From Adiantum capillus-veneris (Eukaryota; Streptophyta; Polypodiopsida; Polypodiales; Pteridaceae): a stretch of DNA of 64,000 bases. Made by a program: the position numbers and the translations under genes. This document shows, in pieces, positions 24,687 to 34,518 of the stretch. Location of the stretch: the NCBI GenBank assembly GCA_014529385.2, contig CM043969.1, forward strand, positions 27,415,446-27,479,445, read 5' to 3'. The notes beneath the pieces were generated by a model that saw only the letters and a list, made by a program, of their open reading frames with translations, was not told where the DNA came from and ran no database searches. How positions within the stretch are numbered: the first letter of the stretch is position 1; each line of letters opens with the position of its first letter.

Positions 24687-25996
24687 ATGGATGATGAGGA
24701 GTTTATTTCTTCTTTGTCACCGCAACAGAGACAGTGGTACGTGGAGCGTCATCGCTCTGGCGCATCATCGCGCGTTCCTACTCCATCCGCATCTCCCTCT
24801 CTTTCGGAGCATTCGGCGCGCTCCGAAGCTTCGGTGTCAACGAGACGATCTTCACACTCGTCTAGACACCGGCGCTCTAGTGGTGGCGGTGGCGGTTGTT
24901 GTGGGGATTCCGCCGCCGATGCCTCCACACCACCTCGTGTTCAAAGAGGCTCTTTACCCTCCCCTTCTTTGCCCGCCCTCACACCAGCCACAACATTGCC
25001 ATCTACGCCAGGTTTTGCATGGCTGACTGTTCCTAGCAGCTACACACCTCTACCTACTCCGCCAGGAGCCACCCCACTCGACACTCCTCGCTTCGGGGCC
25101 CAGACGCCGGTGGAGACACCTGACGTCCGTACCCCCATCGACACGCCGCTAGAGACCCCTGCTTGGACACCCAGGTTCACGCGTCACTGGCCAGAGGGCT
25201 TGCCTTACTCCATCGACTTCAGCGGCGGCATCATCATGGATGATGATGGCAAGAAGGTGATCTCTCACATGCGTGGTCTTTGCTCTCAGCTGTTTAGACA
25301 CTACATACTAAACAAATGGAGTGAAGTACCAAGTGATTTAAAAGACAGAGTCATCAGCATACTGCATGATGAGTTTCCCGTTCCAACACGGGATCAGCGC
25401 TTCAATGAAGACCTGATGAAGATTCGAATGCGCGAAAACTGCAAACACAAGCGTTCCGAAGTGCAAAGAGCAATCAATCATGGGTGGAATAGGCCATATT
25501 GGCTGGCCAAAGAAGATTGGAAGAATGCGAAGAAAGCATCGCGCGAGAATCCCGACAAGTGGAAGCAACAAAAGGATGCAGCCAGAGCGCGAGTAGAGGC
25601 AGGGAGCTCACACCACTTGGGGAGCAGTGGATGGGCATCATTTGAGGCCGATTTTGTAAGTGTTTTCGCATTGCTCTTTATGTTCGATAGTTTAGGGTTT
25701 ATGAGTTTTTTAATTCTAACATAATGAAATCTTTGTATGTTTTGACAGTGGTCGATGACAGGACGTGATCCCACACCGTACGAGCGCGAGTACGCAGGCA
25801 GGAAGGGCTTAAACGCCCGGATGGACATTCTCAGTTCTCGTGGCGGCATGGTTAGTATTAGGGTTTACTCTTTTCTATTTTTTGTATTGTTTTATAAATG
25901 TCGTTATATGTTTATACTTATTGAAAGCTGTCTTATTGTCTTTTTTTGTAGAATCCGACAGATACGCCACTTGGACGCGATGAGACGTCTGACTAG
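24687..25996 (+). CDS. CACTA second gene (plant transposase Ptta/En/Spm type), uninterrupted
   Basis: The exons are 24,687-25,655, 25,749-25,850 and 25,952-25,996. Introns are GTAAGT...CAG and GTTAGT...TAG, and the product is about 371 residues. The start is the ATG of MDDEEF, just after a possible upstream splice acceptor. Residues 20-75 are Ser/Arg-rich with a Gly run. Residues 85-165 are Thr/Pro-rich with many TP pairs. The C-terminal half (VISILHDEF, then W.RPYWLAKEDW and EADFWSMTGRDPTPYE) matches the Ptta/En/Spm plant transposase family, thought to act as the accessory DNA-binding partner of TNP2. It lies 322 bp after TNP2 on the same strand. No stop or frameshift is visible, in contrast to TNP2. 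Expression is unknown. Confidence 0.82.
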
Positions 25997-26369
25997 ACAA
26001 TGTCAGTTTAGCCGTAGCTAGATAGCATTAGTTTAGGGTTTCTCATAGCTTATGTATCATGAGACGGATTTTATACGTCTTTTTGAACCATGTATATTAT
26101 TACATTTGTCACCGCAGTTCATTTTGCCAATCAATTCTTTATGCCTATGATGTTGTACAATTGTCATTATTACATTTTCCAATCAATTCATTTTCCCTAT
26201 GATGTGTACAATTGTCAATTTTACGCTTGTCAATTTTGCAAACAATGCGTCTTGTGGGTGACTATTTTGGGTCTATTATCTACCCTTGCAATTTTTTTAA
26301 AAAGTGAATCAAGTACAATATGGTTGATGGGTGGCAGGGCATTCAATGCCCTGTCACCAAAAAAAAATT

Positions 26370-26590
26370 CTCTCGGGCGTCGCTATAACCGTCGCAATTT
26401 ATGGCTCTGGAGCGTCGCTATAGACTTCTGTGTAAACGTCGCTATAACCGTCGCTATGAGCGTCTCTATATAGCGACGCATATAGCGACGCCAATAGCGA
26501 CGCTCTCGTAGCGACGCTATTAGCGACGGTTTTAGTGATGCTGGAGGTTATAAAAACCCAGTGTATTTCCGTCGCTAACAGCGTCACAAG
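26370..26590. repeat. CACTA 3' subterminal repeats
   Basis: About a dozen GTCGCTAT / ATAGCGACG units occur in alternating orientation before the terminal inverted repeat. They match the unit at the 5' end and are the likely transposase-binding sites. Confidence 0.85.
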
Positions 26591-26610
26591 AGCACACAAC
26601 CTCTTGTAGT

Positions 26611-26726
26611 GAGAGAGAGAGAGATAGATAGAGAGAGAGAGAGAGATAGAGAGAGGTGGAGAGAAAGAGAAAGAGAGAGAGGGAGAGAGAGAGAGAGAGA
26701 GATAGAGAGATAAATAAGAGAGGAAA

Positions 26727-26762
<36 letters not shown>

Positions 26763-26764
26763 CT

Positions 26765-26828
<64 letters not shown>

Positions 26829-26910
26829 AATAGATAGAGATAGAGAGAAAGAGAGAAATAGAGGAGAGATAGATAGATAGAGAGAGAGATAGGGATAGAG
26901 AGGGAGAGAT

Positions 26911-26968
<58 letters not shown>
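26611..26968. repeat. Compound microsatellite (GA)n-(TA)n-(GATA)n
   Basis: About 360 bp of GA, GATA and TA tracts between the CACTA right end and the 3' end of the minus-strand LINE, directly abutting both. Confidence 0.95.
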
Positions 26969-26969
<1 letters not shown>

Positions 26970-27099
26970 TCCTATTATCGTCTGTGGAGGTCAAATAGAC
27001 CTATGGGACCAAAAGAACATTCCATGTGGTGTGAGTGGAGGTCATAAGTAACTCTTGATGCTCAAAAGTGGCTGAAATGAGTGTCGCAATAGAGAGTCC

Positions 27100-28368
27100 A
27101 CATCCTGGTTAGGAGAGGAAGGTATGTAGGGAGAGCTCATAGCTGAATATATGGGGAATAGAGGACCTAATGTGGTCAAAAGCTGAGCACTCAAGTAGTG
27201 TGTGGTACTCACTCTCTCGCACTTGATGAGGGCATAAGGTGCAAAGGCGATGAGACTCATCGCCAGTGCCCCAACATCCTCTCTCGCACCATAGAGAATG
27301 GGAGCTAAGACGAATGGAGGTAATGGTGCGGATCGTAGGCAACAGGATGGGCTCAAGGATGTAGGGATGGTTTTGGCCCTACCTCATTCGGAGAAGAAGA
27401 GAGATTTGTAGTTTGGGGCAACGTGTGTGGTGTAATGGCTGAAGCAAGAACCTCCGGATTTCTCCCAAGTCTTGATACATTGGAGTTGTAAGAAGGCCTC
27501 ATTAACTTGAGAATAGATCGATGCATCTTTGACCAAGTGACATGCATCCCATCTTCCAAACCATTTCTTAATGTTAAGCATCCGCCCCGAACTTAGTATT
27601 TTGCTCTTGCATGTCTTCTGGACCTTTTGACTTGCTTCATATGTGATTCTAGGAAGTCGATACAAAGGGCTACGTTGTGTCTTAAGCATGTACCTCACAA
27701 CCCTTTGCATGCCCAAGACCTCAATGGCAAGCAATCTAAACTCAAGAAGTAAGAGCATTTAGGGTGTTTGTGTCTTGACTTGGAGAAAGTTGGTGAGAAA
27801 ACGCTTTTGGACATTCTCAAACTCTTTCCAAGTAGACTTCTTCATGCTTCCACCCCACACCTCCACTCCATAACAAAGAACTAGTGTCACCAATGTGTCA
27901 AAGAGGTACTTTTTTGAGAGCCCAACACTTGATCTCTCGAGCATTGCACATATTCTCAAATGCATAATAAGCCCTCTTTCTAGCTTCCAAGCGACGCATT
28001 GCACAATCCTTCCATTTATGATTGGATGGAACCTCAAGGCCAAGGTACTTGAAGTGATCTACCACTTCAAGTTGCTCATTTTGTATACAATGCATGGATT
28101 TTCATAATTGCGGGTCTTTACAAGCATAACCTTGGTTTTGGATCCATTCACGATCAGACCGCTATGTAGGCAAAAGCGTTCCAAGACATTGATAACACAA
28201 TTGAGGTCAATATGTAACATCCTATGATCCAATTCCCGATTTCATTCACCAAGTGTAAAGCTTTGTATGCATTCTAGAGTGGCTTCCGAAAACAACATAT
28301 AGTCAATCACGCTATCACCATTGTGCTTTTTACATGTAAAGGCATTGGTGCCTTGCCATAGAGATACT
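27100..28368 (-). pseudogene. LINE ORF2: endonuclease tail joined to RT C-terminus, copy 1
   Basis: On the minus strand it begins LWQGTNAFTCKKHNGDSVIDYM, the end of an AP endonuclease. It passes through DHRMLHIDL and then, without changing frame, into CLHSGLIVNGSKTKVML of the RT thumb region. The palm with YADD is missing. EVVDHFKYLGLEVPS and LCYGVEVWGGS follow. After a frame change comes the C-terminal IKKWFGRWDACHLV part and a CX2C...HX4C zinc-like motif (CTLCPHQVRESEYHTLLEC, about 27,170-27,230). Compared with the 57 kb copy, about 1.4 kb is deleted. Confidence 0.85.
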
Positions 28369-29364
28369 ATAATGGAAATGGACTATGAACTTTGAGAGTA
28401 GCGGAATTAGAAAATAGGTGAAGCACTTTTGTGGGATTACTTTGTGAGCATAGTAGGTGAATTTAATTGATGGTAGCAACATAAACATGGTACTGAGTTA
28501 ACTTGGCATGAACAATACTTTTGCAAGAGAGAGAGTTTAGAGAACATGACAACAATTGAGGACTGAATTCATACGGATCCGATCCCCCTTCCAATAGGCA
28601 TTTGTATTATAGTTTCTCTCATTAAGAGAGACTTGGTACAATACAATCTTTGTGTTCCTTGTGACCTAGGTGATGCAATGAAGATGGAAATCTTCATGCA
28701 TCACAAACATATCCTCACTTATCATCACTCTTCTTGCTAGCATAAATAGCAGCATAGTAATGAAGATGGAGAAGATGGCAAGCTTAAGGATTGAAGCATG
28801 GCTCTTGGATGGATTTGCATTCCATAGCCAAGAGTGTTGGTGTAGGCTCTCACTTCTCACAAGCTTGGAGAAGGAGGTGGAGTTCCTCAACTTTCACCAA
28901 GTGATAATGATCCACAAAATGAGTGTGTGTGTGGTGTATACCCCCCTAGCATCCTCCTTGCTTGCTTGGGGTGAGTTGCAACTTTTCCACATGCTGCAAG
29001 CTCATTGGATCCCTCTCCCCCTAGCCAATCACATGCAGTATGCAATCAACTACATGGGTAGTCTTTTGACAAGTGTCCTCCTTACCCCTTAGAGAGAGAG
29101 AGAGCTTTAAAATATCTAGATATTTTTTGGATGGAACTAGAAGCTCATTGGACCCCTCTTTAGCGCAACCAATAGCATTCAAGCACACCATGTGGTTAAG
29201 CTTAGTGAAAGTCTGACATGTGTCCCAAGTGCTCTTTTAGAAAAGGGGTTCCCTTTGGGTGAGTGGAAGGCTAGGTCAAAGATTCCCCTAACTTTGGGAC
29301 TTTCATGCATAGGAAGCTTCTCAAGCAACTTCCTCATTAAGTTTGTAGGGTCTCTTTTTGACTC
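28369..29364. other. Sequence of unknown origin interrupting LINE copy 1
   Basis: This roughly 1 kb separates two parts of LINE ORF2 that should be adjacent or near each other. No coding domain is recognised. Two stretches resemble each other weakly (near 29,000-29,080 and 29,140-29,230: CTCATTGGA.CCCTCT ... GACA.GTGTCC). It may be a non-autonomous insertion, but no boundaries were established. Confidence 0.45.
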
Positions 29365-29560
29365 AAGCACCTTTGGTCCACATCAAAGAATGCACATTGT
29401 ATTTGCCAAATCCAAGAATTTGTTGTGCATCATGCTCCCGTGTTTTAATAAGAAGTATCACATCAGAGTCATTGTAAGCTCATCAATGCCAATTCCCGCA
29501 TTCCATGGATACCCGTTACAATTCCAAAAGCTTATTCGTAAGCGTGAGTTGGTCTCATAG
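29365..29560 (-). pseudogene. LINE ORF2 endonuclease N-terminus, copy 1
   Basis: On the minus strand it reads ISFWNCNGYPWNAG, then DELT and a frame-shifted VILLIKTREHDAQ, followed by YNVHSLMW. The first strand carries the conserved Asn of AP-type endonucleases. It closely matches 46,990-47,170 on the plus strand. The similarity ends near 29,370. Confidence 0.8.
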
Positions 29561-30490
29561 ATCATGTGTCCTTATTTGTTGGGTGGACTTGCATCCTCCT
29601 CAAGTGACTTTTCTTCTTGAGATGACACCTTAACCTTCTTGCTTCTTTCCTCATATGCTTTGCGATGTACATTTTGTTGCATAAGAGTGCGATCCTCATA
29701 TACATTACAACCCGTTCCTTTGAGGTAGATCCAGCTATTGTCAAGCATAATCTTTGTCTTTACCTCATCAGCCATGGTACATAGGTCTTTCTCCCGAGCG
29801 AGGGACTCCTTGTTTTCCAATTCAATGTGCACCATAAGCCATGATTCTAGACATGTCAAAGTAGGTAGTAGAAAAATCTTCAATAGCAACCGCAAGAGAT
29901 TGGGATGTTTCCATGCTTTCCTCCTTCATTCCATGAATGACGATGTTCTTTGAGCGTTTTTTTCGCTCTTGAAATTCTTAAGTGTCAACATTCTCTACAT
30001 TATTTGCTTGGAAAATGGCTTGCGTGATAGGAGATGTAGAAACCACATTATCCTTGCATATATCGGCCCATGATTTGGATGCATTTCTCATCTCACATAC
30101 ATCATGTTGTATTATATCTATTGTTTCCTCTTTCAATACATGATCACTCTCAACTTTTCTCAAGTGCTCTTTCAATACATTCGTGTCGCGCTTACATTCT
30201 TCAACTTCATTCTCAAGATGCATCAAGCGTGTTGTTTGCATTTCAAGAACCTTCTTGAGGTGCACATTCTTCACAACAAGAACTCTTAAAGTGCCATTCT
30301 CCATTGCAAGTGCGCGCCACTCTTCACCTTGCTTGTTGACGGTTACTTGTAATGAGACCAAGTAAGCCATGATCATTGCTTTCGTTGTTGTAGACGATGT
30401 GGTTGGATTAGCATCCAAATTCCTTGGAGATTTTGCATCATTCTCCATGGCGAGTGTGGATTTTCCACCCTTGCGAGTTTTGTCCGACAT
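29560..30490 (-). pseudogene. LINE ORF1, coiled coil plus RRM-like domain
   Basis: ORF1 proteins of L1-type LINEs bind their RNA as trimers. The first 170 residues here start MSDKTRKGGKS and form a long charged heptad-like coiled coil (about residues 55-135), then a SWADICK segment. The same frame runs on past a stop into ERKKRSKNIVIHGMKEE, the hallmark beta strand of the L1 RRM-like domain, then MSRIMAYGAH. A frame change follows near 29,820. After it, the C-terminal domain signature (VKTKIMLDN, WIYLKGTGCNVYEDRTLMQQ) and a basic tail are visible to about 29,572. Broken by one stop and one frameshift at least. Confidence 0.8.
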
Positions 30491-30573
30491 TGCCTTTAAG
30501 TCGGCAACAAAAATGAAAACTTTTGAAACTTTTTCAGTTCTATGTTGTTGTTACAACAAAGTCTTTTGTTGCT

Positions 30574-30574
<1 letters not shown>

Positions 30575-30638
<64 letters not shown>

Positions 30639-30685
30639 GGGGGAGAGAGATAAAGAGATAGGGATAGAGAGGGAGAGATAGAAGA

Positions 30686-30738
<53 letters not shown>

Positions 30739-30804
30739 AGAATAGAGAGAGAGGGAAAGAGAAGAATAAAGAGAGAGAGAGAGAGATAGATAGATAGATA
30801 GATA
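30575..30804. repeat. (GA)n/(GATA)n microsatellite between two LINE copies
   Basis: About 230 bp. On the minus strand it is the 3' tail of LINE copy 2 and the 5' flank of copy 1. Confidence 0.95.
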
Positions 30805-31337
30805 GTTCTATTAGCGTCCTCGGAGGTCAAATATGACCTATGGGACCAATTGAACATGTCACGTGGTGTGAGTGGAGGTCATAAGTGACTCTCGATGCTC
30901 AAAAATGGCTGAAATGAGCATCACAATAGAGAGTCCACATCGTGGTTAGGAGAGGAAGGTATGTAGGGAGAGCTCATGGCTGAATATAGGGGGAAAAGAG
31001 GACCTAATGTGTTCAAAAGCTGAGCACTCAAGTAGTTTGTGGTACTCACTCTCTCGCACTTGACGAGGGCATAAGGTGCAAAGTCGATGAGACTCCCCGC
31101 CAGTGACCCAGCGTCCTGTCTCGCAGCGTAGGGAATGGGAGCTAAGATGTATGGAGGTAATGGTGCGGATCGTAGGCAACAGGATGGGCTCAAGGATGTA
31201 GGGATGGTTTTGGCCCTACCTCATTCGGAGAAGAAGAGAGATTTGTAGTTTGGGGCAACGTGTGTGGTGTAATGGCTGAAGCGAGAACCTCCAGATTTCT
31301 CCCAAGCCATGATACATTGGCATTGTAAGAAGGCCTC
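30805..31337 (-). mobile_element. LINE copy 2, 3' end only
   Basis: It aligns closely (about 90% or better by eye) with 26,969-27,500. It includes the CX2C...HX4C motif (CTLCPRQVRESEYHKLLEC) and the same 3' non-coding end, finishing in (TATC)n(TC)n. Its 5' end is truncated at about 31,337. Confidence 0.88.
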
Positions 31338-31360
31338 CATTAGGAAGATAATGGAGTTTA

Positions 31361-31817
31361 GGAGGGCCTCTTTATTTGGCAGTTTAAGAGAGTCAAACCT
31401 TTAGTATTAGAAAAGCAATCAAAGGACGGATTTTGAATTCAAAGAGGCAAAACGGGTTTGTTTGAGTTGAAATTTCTCCCCAAAATGATATTTAAATTCT
31501 AGCGGGCAAAAGTATATCATGTAGCATAACTATAGAAAGATCTTGGCATGTAGATTCCAGATCTTTAATCTCCGCTCAAATTGAAGATCATATGTAGGAG
31601 TTATAGAAGGCCGAAAATAAAAAAATTGTCCACCCACACTTTTTGGGGGGAAAAGTGAATCCTTTGACTATCCTTACACCTCTCTTGCACACCCACCATT
31701 CTTGCACACATTCTTACACACAATCCTTACACCATTCTTGCACACATATATAGCATACATCTATTCGTCAAAATGTTAATCAGCTCCACAATCTCATGGC
31801 AAATAAAGAGGCCCTCC
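31361..31817. mobile_element. MITE-like element with terminal inverted repeats
   Basis: The first 21 bp (GGAGGGCCTCTTTATTTGGCA) and the inverted last 21 bp agree at 20 positions. TA dinucleotides flank both ends (31,359-31,360 and 31,818-31,819), as for Tc1/mariner-derived MITEs. At 457 bp it has no coding capacity and lies 23 bp beyond the truncated end of LINE copy 2. Confidence 0.75.
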
Positions 31818-31857
31818 TAGATCCCATCCTCTTGCTAATGATTAACTAATTGGGAGT

Positions 31858-32061
31858 AGAGAATTAGATAGAGATAGAGAGGAAGAGAGAAATAGAGGGA
31901 AGAAAGAGATGGAGAGATAGGGAAAAAGAGGGAATAGAGAGAGAGAGAGAGAGAGAGAGGGGTAGAGAGAGAAGAGGAAAAGAGAGAGATAGATAGACAG
32001 AGAAAGAGAAAGAGAAAGAATAGAGAGAGAGGGAAATAGAGAGAGAGATAGATAGAGATAG

Positions 32062-32092
<31 letters not shown>
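31858..32092. repeat. (GA)n/(GATA)n microsatellite
   Basis: Degenerate GA/GATA tract ending in seven or so GATA units, directly abutting the 3' end of LINE copy 3. Confidence 0.93.
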
Positions 32093-32093
<1 letters not shown>

Positions 32094-32258
32094 CTATTAT
32101 CATCCTTAGAGGTCAAATATGACCTATGGGACCAAATTAACATGTCACATGGTGTGAGTGGAGGTCATAAGTGACTCTTGATGCTAAAAAATGGCTGAAA
32201 TGAGCGTTGCAATAGATGGTCCACATCGTGGTTGGGAGAGGAAGGTATGTAGGGAGAG
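32093..32258 (-). mobile_element. LINE copy 3, 166-bp 3' remnant
   Basis: It matches the 3' ends of copies 1 and 2 (TCTATTATCATCC ... CCACATCGTGGTT). Microsatellite flanks it on both sides. A short duplication (GAAGGTATGCAGGGAGAG) follows it. Confidence 0.85.
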
Positions 32259-32276
32259 GAAGGTATGCAGGGAGAG

Positions 32277-32333
32277 AAAGATGAAAAGAGAGAGAGATAG
32301 AGATAGAGGAAAGAGAGAGGGATAGAGAAAGAG

Positions 32334-32381
<48 letters not shown>

Positions 32382-32531
32382 GAGAGAAATAGCGAGAGAG
32401 AAAAAAGAGGAAAGAGGGAAAGATAGAGGTAGAGAAAGAGGGGGAGAGAGATATATATATATAGAGGAAAAGAGAGAGAGATAGGGGGAGAGAGAGAGAT
32501 GGGGGGGGGGGGGGGGGGGAGAGAGAGAGAC

Positions 32532-32580
<49 letters not shown>
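32277..32580. repeat. (GA)n microsatellite with an 18-G run
   Basis: About 300 bp of GA/GATA repeats with an ATATAT stretch near 32,450 and a poly(G) run near 32,502-32,519. Poly(G) is a likely place for assembly error. Confidence 0.9.
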
Positions 32581-32582
<2 letters not shown>

Positions 32583-33095
32583 TGGAGGCAAACATGCATG
32601 AAAAATGGAACCAAAGTAATCCCTTGAACAAGGAGCTTCTGTGAAGAGATGCTGCGCAAGAAGCACAATAAAGAAGCTCTTCTTCATAGCACTCTACAGA
32701 AGCAGCGAGCACTCTCGCACTACGCACAACACAAAATGATGGCTACATTACGTATATGTATATACATTTCTGTGTACATAAATATTTGTTTACACATGTA
32801 TGTAGGCACTAAGTACGGGAGCATAGCACCCGAGGTTAGACGCTTCCTCTTGGGTATAGTCCCTTTTTAACCGTGGTGTTGCGGTCATTGGTCCACTCCT
32901 GCATGGATTACCGCAACATTCCTTTGGTTTTACCACGATTGAGACTGTGATGACATTTAAAGATGTGCCACTTGACCTTTGGCACTTCTAGCCTCTACTT
33001 AGGTCTATTGGTATGTATATGTATCTATGTGTTTGTGTGCTAATATACTTGTGTACGTATTTATAGATGAGTGAGTAAGGGGGAAAGCTAAATTG
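32581..33095. other. Unassigned stretch before repeat copy B
   Basis: No protein domain or terminal repeat was recognised in this half kilobase. Confidence 0.45.
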
Positions 33096-34513
33096 TATAT
33101 TGCTCTTTGTAATGTAGATGTCAGAGGAGAGACCACCTAGTGGGGAGCAGCCAACTGGCTCTTCTTTTGGTTGGTTCACATCACAGGTGGGCTCCCACCC
33201 CGGGTGGATATCACCTCTAGTGGATTCAAGTCTTAAGACGGTGAGAACAAGATAAGAAATAAATAATGTTTCTCACTCGTTAATCCTGAACCATGAATGT
33301 CATAGGTTTATTCTTGTTCTTTACAGGCATGGCCATCCTAAAGCTACCCTTCTGAGGTTCCTCCATTGGTCCTAGATCCAAACCTATAGCAGGCTCTCTC
33401 TTTGCAAGACCAGTACCTCCGGTTGACAAAGGAATTATTTGGTCACTACACTCCACAACAGCTTGCATCTTTCTCCGCAGACTACACCATGGGGGAGCCA
33501 GGGAGGGACTCCTTACCTACAGAGCCTCGCACCAACGGCAGCGCAGTCTACGGCCCCTCTTCCATCGCAGGGTCCCACTCCCATCGCATCACAGGTTCCT
33601 ATGCCACTCCATTCCACTCCTGCTTCTCTAGAACATCATCGACAAACTTCCTCTAGCAGCACGTGCCGATGCTCGTCTCAGGGCAGCGAGCATTTTGAGA
33701 GACAAAGAGGAAGCAGATCATGTGGTTTTTCCTGTTTTGGTAGTGGCGGGGGAACAGAGTCCCCACTTTCAGAGCATGATGTCCCTGAATCAGACGAGGA
33801 GGATACTAACGCACCTGGGCCAGACGTGCATGGGTGCTACTACAAGGTTAAATATGGCAAGGAGGTGGACTTCGGTACTGCAGAGGGCAACATTTTGATG
33901 TTATCTACAAATTGTTATAAATTCAACGTATAAGAACTATTTTATGAAATTTAGAGACCAATTGTCCAATCGTGCACAATAAATAAAGGACGCACTGTTA
34001 TCTACATTTCCAAATGCCCCTGATCAATTTTTTTCACAACAGTGGTTGGAGGGCTACATAAAGACATTTCTGAAAAACAAGCAATCCAGTGTGCGGCCCA
34101 CATCAGCCAACCAGGTGAGAGATCCAAATAGGAGATACCACGGTGGAAACATGGCAAACGCGGAGTAGGAGTGGGCAATTCAAGAAAAGAGTGATCAAGC
34201 TACAACGGGCTTATCATATAGACAACAACGCGAGGCTCACGCCAAACAAACTCCCATGCAGTCTAGCTAGGGAGGCAAGGGAGCTTGGAAGAACAAACAT
34301 GTAAGAGTGATTAAATTATAATATCGATGGATGATTATTAAGATTGTTGTTGATGATTTTTTATTGTTATTGCTGACTTAGGAAATTATCATCTTTGTCG
34401 ACCAACCCAAGATATGGTCATGTATCGAGAGCGACATACAGAATTTGATTCTTGGTGATGGTTATTAAAAAACAACCACATCTCTTGAGAGTAGTTCGAT
34501 GTAGTCATTGGAT
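33096..34513 (+). pseudogene. Repeat copy B: probable CACTA accessory gene, disrupted
   Basis: The first part matches copy A. The reading starts MSEERPPSGEQPTG and continues as a Ser/Pro/Gly-rich protein with CFGSGGGTESP and an acidic EDTNAPGPDVHG stretch. Copy B then adds coding-like sequence absent from A (FSQQWLEGYIKTFLKNKQ and DPNRRYHGGN, about 34,035-34,150), with stop codons. The gene is interrupted at 34,514 by the 7.4 kb LTR element. It resumes after 41,966 with an intron-like stretch ending TATGTAG and a final short exon (QGDQTYMPVDDNAIEED, stop near 42,106). A CACTA-type terminus follows at 42,565, which suggests the gene family. The product is unrecognised. Confidence 0.55.
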
Positions 34514-34518
34514 CACTA

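Larger units (their letters stand above)
18669..26611 (+). mobile_element. CACTA/EnSpm DNA transposon, both termini present
   Basis: The left end starts CACTACAAGAGG at 18,669. The right end is the inverse, CCTCTTGTAGTG, ending at 26,611. It is flanked by the 3-bp repeat AGA (18,666-18,668 and 26,612-26,614), as expected for CACTA target duplications. The right copy abuts a GA microsatellite, so the AGA could be chance. Both subtermini hold many copies of a TAGCGACGCT-like unit in both orientations. The interior carries the TNP2 gene and a second gene, both in plus orientation, plus a captured host-gene fragment and microsatellites in the 5' leader. Length 7,943 bp. The TNP2 nonsense codons suggest it is no longer autonomous. 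Confidence 0.93.
26969..30574 (-). mobile_element. L1-like LINE copy 1, internally rearranged
   Basis: On the minus strand it starts next to a TC tract at 30,575 and ends in TATC/TC repeats at 26,968. It carries ORF1 (about 30,490-29,560), the start of ORF2 (about 29,560-29,370), about 1 kb of foreign sequence, then late endonuclease fused to the end of RT and the C-terminal zinc region (28,368-27,100). The 3' non-coding part (GGTCCCATAGGTC... into the microsatellite) is shared with three other copies in the window. No poly(A) tail is present. The copy is dead. Confidence 0.82.

Noticed and set aside
32137-32727. A 196-codon Ser/Leu-rich minus-strand frame
   Set aside because: Translation of GA repeats and poly(G) joined to a LINE remnant; not a gene.
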